64,000 nucleotides of DNA from contig JAHHIF010000008.1 of NCBI GenBank assembly GCA_019358875.1, positions 62,001 to 126,000 of the forward strand, in the 5' to 3' direction. This document shows, piece by piece, positions 9,805-17,543 of the stretch. Origin of the DNA: Symplocastrum torsivum CPER-KK1. Lineage in GTDB: Bacteria > Cyanobacteriota > Cyanobacteriia > Cyanobacteriales > Coleofasciculaceae. Position 1 is the stretch's first letter, and every line of letters begins with the position of its first letter. The notes under the pieces were generated by a model. That model made no database searches, was not told the origin of the DNA, and saw only the letters and a list, made by a program, of their open reading frames with translations. Both the position numbers and the translations under genes were made by a program.

Positions 9805-10704
9805 TTAGTTCATCGAGTGTGCCGCTGTAACTTGCTCAAGATAACCCAAAAGCGCCTCGCGAATTGGCAACAGGTTTTTGTAAATCTGCATCCCTAAGGG
9901 GATTTGTTTAACGGCTTCTGCTAGATTATGAGCGATCGCAGAATTCTCCTCAAGCATCTGTAGAGGATGCACATAGGTACGGATGGTAAAGAGGATGTCG
10001 CCACTAACTTCAAGCCGCCGTAGAGTTTGACGCTCCACTCGAATCCAGAGTTTTTCCCCCGCATTTTCGGCATTTATCGTCGTATCCAAGTCTCCCTTTT
10101 CTTGGGCTAAGAAAAGTTCTGGCGAATCCACAATACTCCAATTCAAGCGCCACGCCGGATGATTGACTTTCAGGCGGTCAAAGAAACTATCTACAGGACG
10201 CTCTAGTTTGTCATGATATCCAGGAACTGAAGCGTGGATTTGAGCAAGTGGATGCCCAAGCTTTTCCCGCAGTCGCCAGCGAGAAGGAAAACAGAGGGAT
10301 GCCGCTGTCAAGATATAGCCTTCAGGACTTGGCTGCATCAGCAACAAATCTTCTTGCACCAAACGTCCCGCTAAATCAAGCGGTACTGCCTCAAAGTGAG
10401 TGATATCCCAAACTTGTCCAGTGCAGATATTTTCAATGGTTGTACCCTGCTGTCGGTAGTGTTGGGGAAAGTGTTCCACCAGGTGATTGAGGAGTAAGTC
10501 TAGTACTTCTTTCTGGCTCAATCGGCTTTCTGGAAGGCAAGCAAAAACATCCGAATATTGGTTCTTCAGCAGCTTGTCTTTGAGGGCGAGTTCTTTAGCG
10601 AGGTGTTCATCGATTTCAATCCACTCTTGAAGATTGAGCGATTTTAGCCCCATACTCAGGCGCCACTGTCCATCAGCAAAGGGAAGATAACTAGGTAGGC
10701 TCAT
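9805..10704 (-). CDS. Heme-dependent oxidative N-demethylase family protein (DUF3445)
   Basis: 299 residues from the ATG at 10704. The pattern PSRWRLREKLGHPLAQIHASVPGY followed by a paired-helix region (DSFFDRLKVNHPAWRLNWSI) and RVERQTLRRLEVSGDILFTIRTYVHPL is that of PF11927, whose characterised members are heme-dependent oxidative N-demethylases. The substrate here is unknown. The gene starts 30 bp after the stop of the EGY protease gene, so the two are probably co-transcribed. No membrane segment is seen; a soluble cytoplasmic enzyme is likely. Confidence 0.8.
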   Translation of the reverse strand: MSLPSYLPFADGQWRLSMGLKSLNLQEWIEIDEHLAKELALKDKLLKNQYSDVFACLPESRLSQKEVLDLLLNHLVEHFPQHYRQQGTTIENICTGQVWDITHFEAVPLDLAGRLVQEDLLLMQPSPEGYILTAASLCFPSRWRLREKLGHPLAQIHASVPGYHDKLERPVDSFFDRLKVNHPAWRLNWSIVDSPELFLAQEKGDLDTTINAENAGEKLWIRVERQTLRRLEVSGDILFTIRTYVHPLQMLEENSAIAHNLAEAVKQIPLGMQIYKNLLPIREALLGYLEQVTAAHSMN

Positions 10705-10734
10705 CTATTCCTACTAATAACCAACAACTAAGAA

Positions 10735-12276
10735 CTAACCTCCAATTCCAAACCGAATCGCGACAGCAGGTGTTAAGGGAATCAAGGTTACCACCATTAA
10801 AAACAGTGCGAGTAAACCCAACAAGGCTCTAGTATCATCAGGTTCTGTAATTTCATTGAGGCTGGGGCGCTCCAAACTACGCTGTAGGAATAGAATGACG
10901 ATCGCCCAATACAAAATGAGTGGATTGGCTGGATTTGCCAGAGCGACAACTCCCAAAACAATCAACGTTGCCACTGTTGCGCGTCGAGCAGTTTTGCGTC
11001 CGTAGATTGCCTGGACAACTCGCCCTCCATCCAGTTGTCCTGCTGGCATCAAGTTTAATGCCGTTACCACTAAACCCAACCAACCAACAATGGTTAGGGG
11101 GTGAACATCAACTAGAGGTGCTTGTAGGGACGCACCTAGAAAAAGTCGCGCAATGATTCCTACCAATACTGACCCTTGGAAAAACTGAACAGGCACTTGA
11201 AAGGCACTACCATCATGAGACAGGATTAATCCACTAGTCAGTAGCAATAGCGAAACAATCCCACCCGCCGCAGGGCCAGCAATAGAAATATCAAACAAGG
11301 CTTTCCGGTTTGGCATCAAGGATGCAAAGCGAGTAATGGAACCAAACGAGCCGATTTGCCAACTAGGAATGAAGAACGGTAGACTGAGCCGCACGTCGTG
11401 CTGCTGTGCCTGCCACCAGTGTCCCAGTTCGTGAGCGGCGAGAACTGTCCAGATTCCGGCACTGATTGGCAAGGCTTCCACAAACCGCTCTGGATTACTG
11501 AAGAAGTCAAAGTGAAGTAGTAGTCCAGCAGCTTCCAAACTGGTAGCTATTGTCGCGATGAGCAAGCTCACAGCAAGAATTTTCTGGGGGGTTGTTAGAG
11601 GTTGTGGGTCGTTGCTGCTGGGGAGGACAATAACAACGGGTCTTCCTTCAGGGCTTTCCACTAAAAATAGTCGGTAGCGATCAGCTAATCGTTCCTCTAA
11701 GCTTTTTGATAAACGGGAAAATACGGCTTCTGGCTCACCTCCCCGCATATTGCCCTTGAAAATGACCCCTTCCTGATAAGGAATTGTTTCAGTCGCAAAG
11801 AAGCTATCAATGCCAAAGATTCCCTGGATGCTTTTGAGGTCTTCTTCAGGAATCGGAACAACCTCAGTGATGGCAGGATTTGTGCCATTAGAGGAGCGTG
11901 AAACATTTGCGGCTGTGGCGGCAGTTTGGTCTTGTAGGGGTTGTCCCTCGCGTGCCTCTTGTTTTTCACTCAATAGCTTTGCTGCACGTTCTCGGAGAAC
12001 GGCATCCTGACCCGCATCACGCAACTGCTTGCCCAAGATGATATACAGTCCGGCTGAAGCGACTAATAAAAACAGAATGCCAACGATATTGAGGTAAATT
12101 CCAGCGGAAAATAAGCCAAAAAACAACAGCCAAGGAACTGTCAAGACGACCGACTGCAACCAGGCTAAAATCCCTAGTTTTCCGTAAGACCTTGCTCGGT
12201 TGAAGCCCCAACCCAGAACACCGAGTGCTACCAGGATGATTAAAAGAGTTGCAGTAGTCTCTGATCCATTAAACAT
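10735..12276 (-). CDS. EGY-like site-2 protease, M50 family
   Basis: 513 residues. An N-terminal membrane region (about 1-85) is followed by a soluble part with the EGY hallmark GNMRGG (about residue 175) and then a multi-helix protease domain. The zinc site is AAHELGHWW (HExxH), with the distal NLMPAGQLDGGR motif supplying the third ligand. Plant EGY1 is a chloroplast intramembrane metalloprotease needed for thylakoid development; cyanobacterial homologues belong to the same family. Thylakoid or plasma-membrane location is inferred. It is the probable first gene of an operon with the DUF3445 gene 30 bp downstream. Confidence 0.9.
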   Translation of the reverse strand: MFNGSETTATLLIILVALGVLGWGFNRARSYGKLGILAWLQSVVLTVPWLLFFGLFSAGIYLNIVGILFLLVASAGLYIILGKQLRDAGQDAVLRERAAKLLSEKQEAREGQPLQDQTAATAANVSRSSNGTNPAITEVVPIPEEDLKSIQGIFGIDSFFATETIPYQEGVIFKGNMRGGEPEAVFSRLSKSLEERLADRYRLFLVESPEGRPVVIVLPSSNDPQPLTTPQKILAVSLLIATIATSLEAAGLLLHFDFFSNPERFVEALPISAGIWTVLAAHELGHWWQAQQHDVRLSLPFFIPSWQIGSFGSITRFASLMPNRKALFDISIAGPAAGGIVSLLLLTSGLILSHDGSAFQVPVQFFQGSVLVGIIARLFLGASLQAPLVDVHPLTIVGWLGLVVTALNLMPAGQLDGGRVVQAIYGRKTARRATVATLIVLGVVALANPANPLILYWAIVILFLQRSLERPSLNEITEPDDTRALLGLLALFLMVVTLIPLTPAVAIRFGIGG

Positions 12277-12391
12277 TTTTAGCTTTTTGTCGTTAGTTAT
12301 CTGTTATCGAAAAAGGAGTGGAAGAGGTGAAAGATTTGACGAGCGATTCTAATCCTTTATTTTTAATTTAAAACTTTAGACGGATGAGTGT

Positions 12392-13309
12392 TTAACTCGT
12401 TTTACAGCTTTGGACAGCAGCTCTGAGATTGCCTTGATGTTCGGCAAGAAGGCGATCGCTTTCTTTTGCGTCGAGTCCTGTCCAATGCATCAGTAGGGCG
12501 AGTTTCACCCGACGTCCACTGCTTTCTAATAAGTAACCTGCCTCTTCCCGGCTCAGGTTAGTGAGGTCTTGCAGGATTCGCAAGGCTCGGTCGTGCAGTT
12601 TTTTGTTTGTAACGGCAACATCGACCATGCGATTGCCGTAGACCTTGCCGACGCGCACCATAACCCCTGTAGAGAGGATATTTAATGCCATCTTGGTTAC
12701 TGTACCCGCTTTCAAGCGTGTAGAGCCAGCTAGCACTTCCGGTCCGACTAGTAGCCGAATATCCAAATCGGCTTCAATACTGACTTGATCGGTAGGAACA
12801 CACGCGATCAAAATCGTTTTGGCTCCCCGTTGCCGTGCCGATTGAATTGCACCGTGGACAAAGGGGGTAGTACCTCCAGCCGTGATGCCGACAACAACAT
12901 CAAGTTCTGTAATCTGGCGATGGGCGATCGCTTCGGCTCCATCTTCGGCTCGGTCTTCCAAATCCTCGGAACTACGCACTAAAGCTCCAGCACCGCCAGC
13001 AATAATGCCCTGTACCAATTCGGGTGGTGAACAAAAGGTGGGAGGACACTCAGCCGCATCCAGTACCCCTAATCGTCCACTCGTCCCTGCACCAACATAG
13101 AAGAGGTGTCCCCCCCGACCAAAAGCTTCAGCCGTGAGGTCAATCGCTTCGGCTAGCTGGAGTTTTGCCTGGGCGATCGCACTGAGGGTTTTAGCATCCT
13201 CGCGATTAAACAGCTCCACCAACTCCAGCGATGTTAACTGGTCTAGGTTCTGACTGTTGGGGTTAATCTGTTCCGTTAACAGATGACCCCGCTCTTCCAA
13301 ATTCTTCAT
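12392..13309 (-). CDS. murQ: N-acetylmuramic acid 6-phosphate etherase
   Basis: 305 residues, typical length. MurQ cleaves the D-lactyl ether of MurNAc-6-phosphate to give GlcNAc-6-phosphate in cell-wall recycling. The SIS domain is clear: FYVGAGTSGRLGVLDAAECPPTF, then GITAGGTTPFVHGAI and AGSTRLKAGTVTKMALNILST. The catalytic acidic residue region (SSEDLEDRAEDGA) and the C-terminal helical part (REEAGYLLESSGRRVKLALL) are present. It lies upstream of DUF3110, with nagB and a D-Ala-D-Ala dipeptidase within 2.5 kb on the same strand, which fits amino-sugar salvage. Start is the ATG at 13309. Confidence 0.96.
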   Translation of the reverse strand: MKNLEERGHLLTEQINPNSQNLDQLTSLELVELFNREDAKTLSAIAQAKLQLAEAIDLTAEAFGRGGHLFYVGAGTSGRLGVLDAAECPPTFCSPPELVQGIIAGGAGALVRSSEDLEDRAEDGAEAIAHRQITELDVVVGITAGGTTPFVHGAIQSARQRGAKTILIACVPTDQVSIEADLDIRLLVGPEVLAGSTRLKAGTVTKMALNILSTGVMVRVGKVYGNRMVDVAVTNKKLHDRALRILQDLTNLSREEAGYLLESSGRRVKLALLMHWTGLDAKESDRLLAEHQGNLRAAVQSCKTS

Positions 13310-13431
13310 AGCTGCCCTTTTTTGAATTCTCGATTTTGGGACGCAAGGGTTAGAGGGTTCCTCCGACCTTCAGTAGTACCCAATAGGATTGTTACTTATA
13401 GCAATTGTCTCAACTACTAAGGCAGTGTGAC

Positions 13432-13511
13432 GGAAATAACTATCCAGTTGAAAAAGGTTAAAAAGCTTACCTTACAAGCAATATTCATAAAAGCCTTCTT
13501 GCACTAGCTAC
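13432..13511. repeat. Dispersed intergenic repeat, copy 1
   Basis: From CGGAAATAACTATCCAGTT to GCACTAGCTA this 80-bp stretch matches 54911-55011 almost base for base over its first 60 bp and last 15 bp; the other copy carries about 25 extra bases in between. Both copies lie between genes, in the same orientation. The nature of the element is unknown. Confidence 0.8.
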
Positions 13512-13575
13512 AGCGATTGGAGAGCTATCCAAAATCGACATTCTCAAATCCTTGCATTGGCTTAAGAGCGGACGT

Positions 13576-13959
13576 TTACAACAATCCCTCCAACTGACGG
13601 CGAATTCGGTCTAAATCAGACAGTTCTGGTTCCTGGGTTTCATCAGTTTCATCAGCATCAGCTTGCCAATCCAATTTTTCGACATTAGTCTCTGGCGGCA
13701 TTGCCAGCATTCCTTCTTCAATCAGTTCTGCGTCATAATCCGCACCGAGGCAAAACTCCTCAATTTCCGCAGCCTCCATTTCTTCCACCGTCGGTTCAGG
13801 GAAATCCTGCGCTTCCAGCATCACCCCAAAGCGGGTGGCATCGTCTTGGGACTCGAACATTAGCACCGTGTTGCGATCGCCAATCCGAATCGTGTGAATG
13901 CCCTCGTTTTCTGTCCCGGCATTGAATAAGAGAACAAATACTCGTTTTGGTGCAACCAT
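13576..13959 (-). CDS. DUF3110 domain protein
   Basis: 127 residues. The beginning RVFVLLFNAGTENEGIHTIR and the later SQDDATRFGVMLEAQDFPEPTVEEM are the DUF3110 pattern found in cyanobacteria and plastid-bearing organisms. The C-terminus is acidic and low in complexity (DETDETQEPELSDLDRIRRQLEGLL). No catalytic motif is known, and its role is unknown. It stands between murQ and nagB on the same strand but is separated from each by more than 130 bp, so shared transcription is uncertain. Confidence 0.85.
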   Translation of the reverse strand: MVAPKRVFVLLFNAGTENEGIHTIRIGDRNTVLMFESQDDATRFGVMLEAQDFPEPTVEEMEAAEIEEFCLGADYDAELIEEGMLAMPPETNVEKLDWQADADETDETQEPELSDLDRIRRQLEGLL

Positions 13960-14095
13960 AAACTGTTATTACTTTCTGTAGTGTCCGCTTGAAGAAGCCA
14001 TCTTTTCCTAGAATATCTGACCACAGCCCGTGTGCATGGGTGAAGTCTGGGTTAATCCGCTCAAACTAGCCAACACGCTGCCTCGAAAAGCAAAT

Positions 14096-14893
14096 CTAAA
14101 GTAAACTTGCCGAATCTGCATCTAGAAATAAGGTTGCCTGAGCTTGTGTGCGGAGTACGGAAGCCGGACAATCCGTAGAAAGTGCCCCCAATAACATCGT
14201 TTTTACCGCTAAGGCTTTGTGTCTTGCAGGTGCGAGGCAGAGGATTTTTTTCGCGGCACAAATCATCGGGATAGTCAGCGTGAAGGCATATTGTGGCACG
14301 GCTTCAAGGCTTGGGAAGTGACCTCCATCCACCTGTGCAAGCCGCGTTCCCTTGTCTAATTTCACGAGTTTCACACGCTCTGGGTCATTGAAATCAGCAA
14401 CAGATGGCTCATTAAACGCTAAATGTCCATTTTTTCCTAAACCGAGACAACAAAGGTCAATCGGTTGAGCCAGGAGAAGCTGGGTATAGCGATCGCATTC
14501 TGCCAACGGTTCTAAGGTGTCGCCTTCAAGGTAGTGGAACTTGTCGGGCTTAACTCGATATTCCACTCGCTCACGCAGATAGCGGCGAAAACTAGCCGGA
14601 TGGTCGGCATCAATTCCCAGATATTCGTCAAGATGGAACAGAGTAATTCGTGACCAATCTACACCCCCTAGAGCAATTAGAGCATCAAGAAACTGAATTT
14701 GTGAGTTACCAGTTGCCAAGACGACAGAAGCAGTTTGTTGCTCACTTAGGATGTCCTGCAAATACTTTCGTACAAAAAGTGCTGCATCTTGTGCCAACTC
14801 GCTAGAGGAGTGACATAGGCGTACCGATAGGACATCAGCCTGAAAGGTTTCTTTTGCTGCACCAGGTTGAATCGTGTTCGCTTTCAAAGACAT
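14096..14893 (-). CDS. nagB: Glucosamine-6-phosphate deaminase
   Basis: 265 residues from the ATG at 14893, close to the 266 of E. coli NagB; an in-frame TTG 24 bp upstream is less likely. The enzyme converts glucosamine-6-phosphate to fructose-6-phosphate and ammonia. Motifs seen: the phosphate loop [27 protein letters not shown] with the catalytic Asp, and [15 protein letters not shown] with the active-site His. [13 protein letters not shown] near the end is also typical. Together with murQ and the dipeptidase it suggests reuse of peptidoglycan amino sugars. Confidence 0.93.
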   Translation of the reverse strand: MSLKANTIQPGAAKETFQADVLSVRLCHSSSELAQDAALFVRKYLQDILSEQQTASVVLATGNSQIQFLDALIALGGVDWSRITLFHLDEYLGIDADHPASFRRYLRERVEYRVKPDKFHYLEGDTLEPLAECDRYTQLLLAQPIDLCCLGLGKNGHLAFNEPSVADFNDPERVKLVKLDKGTRLAQVDGGHFPSLEAVPQYAFTLTIPMICAAKKILCLAPARHKALAVKTMLLGALSTDCPASVLRTQAQATLFLDADSASLL

Positions 14894-14988
14894 AAAGAAG
14901 TTGGGACTTTTTCCCAAAAAATTGTCATGGGCGCAAACCCACGACCACCAATGTAAATAACATTTACAACTTTAAGTATGGGGCAACC

Positions 14989-15037
14989 AATTCCCAATTC
15001 CCAATTCCCAATTCCCAATTCCCAATTCCCAATTCCC
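14989..15037. repeat. Heptanucleotide tandem repeat (AATTCCC)7
   Basis: Seven perfect contiguous copies of AATTCCC lie between the dipeptidase stop and nagB. A three-copy array of the same unit is at 20645-20665. STRR-type repeat. Confidence 0.92.
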
Positions 15038-15046
15038 AACCAATCC

Positions 15047-15760
15047 CTAATCCCATACCCCAAAAACAACACGACCATAACGGGCTGTAAAGGTGCTATT
15101 TGCCTGTTCTTGATTACATAGCCATGCCCACATCTGGTCACCCAGACAGAAATGCCACCATTCGCCAGGATGACGTTGAAATCCAGCCGAATACATTACA
15201 TCCCGTAGTAGCTGACGGTGTTTATGATACGGCTGTTCTGGCTGATTGACGTAGTAATCAGGATGAGAGCGAGGGGAGAGTTCATCAATCGCTGAACCCA
15301 TGTCGATTAGCTTACCCGTGGCATCTACCAGAGTAATATCTACAGCCGCACCCGTACTGTGAGGTGGTGGAGTCATCGGGTTAGGACTCGGTACTGCCCA
15401 AATTTGATAAACCTCCTGCCAAATTGCCTCGCATTGCGCCTCAGATAGCGTCGCTGGGTTTAATTTCTGTGCCTGAACAACCTCACTGAAGGTATGGTCT
15501 ACCATAAATTGTTGAACGGCTACAGGTCGATAGGCATCAAAAATCTGGATACGCCAACCTCGATACTGCTGTTGGAGTTGGGATTGAGCGGTAATTAAGG
15601 CACTAAGGACGCTTTGGCGAAGGTAGTAGGGCGAAGCCTCTGCATAAGGTGCGCCTAATTTTTCATAGGGGTGAGGTAACTCTACCGCAAATTGTTCGAG
15701 AGGAATGGGTACAAGCGGTTCTCCACACTCCAGGATAGGAATCGTCTGGTAGGGTTTCAT
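15047..15760 (-). CDS. D-alanyl-D-alanine dipeptidase (VanX/DdpX family)
   Basis: 237 residues from the ATG at 15760, which has GGAAAG about 8 bp upstream; the frame extends to a GTG at 15808. It is a zinc peptidase hydrolysing D-Ala-D-Ala. Seen: [13 protein letters not shown] with the conserved Arg, [14 protein letters not shown] (SxHxxGxAxD zinc ligands) and GEWWHF with the catalytic Glu and third His ligand. No clear signal peptide is visible, so it is probably cytoplasmic as in DdpX. It neighbours nagB and murQ. Release of D-Ala from recycled wall dipeptide is the likely role; vancomycin resistance is not implied. Confidence 0.9.
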   Translation of the reverse strand: MKPYQTIPILECGEPLVPIPLEQFAVELPHPYEKLGAPYAEASPYYLRQSVLSALITAQSQLQQQYRGWRIQIFDAYRPVAVQQFMVDHTFSEVVQAQKLNPATLSEAQCEAIWQEVYQIWAVPSPNPMTPPPHSTGAAVDITLVDATGKLIDMGSAIDELSPRSHPDYYVNQPEQPYHKHRQLLRDVMYSAGFQRHPGEWWHFCLGDQMWAWLCNQEQANSTFTARYGRVVFGVWD

Positions 15761-16841
15761 CGATTCGTCTTTCCGCTTTGTTTTCTTGGGTAATTGTCTT
15801 TTGAACACTCCAGCAACAGACCTCTTGCCAGTAAGCTGATAAGTGTGTGCTAGCTAGACTTACAGGTTGAGTGTGCTAATGCTTGTGCCAGAAGGAGAGT
15901 ACCCAATCGTTTTTTGAGACTTTCAGTTACTCTAACTGTGTTAAGTATTCCTGCATACGTCGCCGTAGTCTGAATTCCTTTACGAGTCGCTGAGGCAAAC
16001 TACTGGAAATTGCCTAAAAGTTGAAATCTCTCGCTGAGACTTTGATGAGGTTGCATGAATTTATAGGTAATATTACATACATTCTCAACCTGAAGTTAGA
16101 TTATACAGAACATACCTGGCTAGTTACGGCAGTGAGCGAACCAGCACAATACAAAAAATTCTTCTGCAAGTCTGTTGAAGCTGCCAACAATGGAAGTAAT
16201 AATAAATGGTTTACCACAGGGGACATCATGAGGGAGCATCCGCCAAGCGCAACCGACCCACACGCTTTAGAAAACAGGATTAAGAGATTCAAGGAACCTT
16301 GGTACTTCGGGGTCTACCGACCTACACAAGCTAGACTCCCGTGTATACAGGGCACAACGAATCTGATGAAAGTTTCTATCCTCTCACCTCCACCTCTTGC
16401 CTCTCTGCCTTTTTGCAGACTAGGCATCATGAGCGAGTACTCGCAAGGAAGGAATGAAAGTTTGCCTCCCTTGTATCTCCTGCTTCCCCTGCTATTTTCA
16501 GAGGAGAGGAATTAAGAAATTCTATCTTTTACCATTGGAAGTTTGAGAGGTTGGTGGGGTATGCTTATTTCTTCATCTCAAGGTGAGAATTGAAGGTCGG
16601 TTTTAAAGTCTGAGCTTTAAGGGACGGATTTTTCAATCGCTTTAGTCAACCTTCCTGTATCGGACATAGGTATATATGTAAACGGAGAGTGATTGTGTCT
16701 TAAGCTTCCAGTAACTCAAACACGCTCTAAGATGATGTATTGTTTTATTTTGCATTCTACGTGACTATCCCCAGTAACGAGATTTTGGCAAAATTGTCTA
16801 AAGTCCTTGCATACAATAGCGTTTCATAAACCGTTAAATTT
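15761..16841. other. Long intergenic region, no supported gene
   Basis: About 1.08 kb between the divergent dipeptidase gene and the gene at 16842. One frame (16021-16515) opens with TTG, has no ribosome binding site, and its translation ends in low-complexity residues; I do not call it. No tRNA, repeat or transposase remnant was recognised. Confidence 0.5.
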
Positions 16842-17414
16842 ATGGCAAAGATTAATCAACCTTTGCGCTTGCGAATTAATCAATCTCGTTCCTATATTGC
16901 TATTTCTGATGAGGAAATGGAGGTTGGGTTTTGCACACCAGAATTTGCTGCCAGAATCATTGAAATTTTTAATGACTACGAAAAACTTAACGAAGAGAAT
17001 GAGACCCTAACTAAAGCCTTTCAAATGGCTTGCTTGGACTTAATCAAACAGTCGGGCGGCAATATTAATCAGTTAAACCGACGGATGAACAAATATCTGG
17101 AAAAAGCGAAGCGTCCTGAACACGGAACGAGGGCGATCGCTTATTTACTTCGTGAGAGACAACGCGCACTCAACATTAGTAACCGGGACTTTGTTCGCTT
17201 CTGCTATTCCTATAAATTGTCTCCTAAAGAACTGGAAAATATCTTTAAGGGCAAAGACATCAGTGATAATCAGATCAAGGTCTTATCACGGATTCTAGGA
17301 AAATCAGTTGAAGAATTAACTGAGGTAAGAGATGGCTTCACAAACAGTGAGATGAATATGCTCGCCCGAATCCTTGGTACATCAAATGAGGAGTTAGCTA
17401 ACCTGTTTAAATGA
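16842..17414 (+). CDS. Uncharacterised protein with HTH-like repeated C-terminus
   Basis: 190 residues, not recognised. The start is the ATG at 16842 after a long intergenic region. Residues about 45-95 are helical and charged. The C-terminal third holds two similar segments: NQIKVLSRILGKSVEELTEV and NMLARILGTSNEELANLF, each preceded by a short helix, resembling Cro/XRE helix-turn-helix units. A DNA-binding or regulatory role is therefore possible but unproven. A small hairpin that may be a shared terminator lies between it and the convergent GAF protein gene. Confidence 0.7.
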   Translation: MAKINQPLRLRINQSRSYIAISDEEMEVGFCTPEFAARIIEIFNDYEKLNEENETLTKAFQMACLDLIKQSGGNINQLNRRMNKYLEKAKRPEHGTRAIAYLLRERQRALNISNRDFVRFCYSYKLSPKELENIFKGKDISDNQIKVLSRILGKSVEELTEVRDGFTNSEMNMLARILGTSNEELANLFK

Positions 17415-17469
17415 GTAAGCAGCTCCTAAAAGAAGCTTAAACGTTCATCTCTTTACAAGCTTAGGAAGT

Positions 17470-17486
17470 CCTCCCAACCTAGGAGG
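17470..17486. terminator. Possible bidirectional hairpin terminator
   Basis: CCTCC (17470-17474) and GGAGG (17482-17486) flank a 7-nt loop, with CATTTCTATT after it, between two convergent genes. The stem is short, so this is only a candidate. Confidence 0.35.
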
Positions 17487-17543
17487 CATTTCTATTCAGT
17501 TACACCCAAATAAGGTTGCTTTTTTAACTATTATTTGAGTTCA

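Noticed and set aside
16021..16515. 164-codon frame on the plus strand
   Set aside because: TTG start, no ribosome binding site, low-complexity Ser/Pro/Leu end and no family resemblance.
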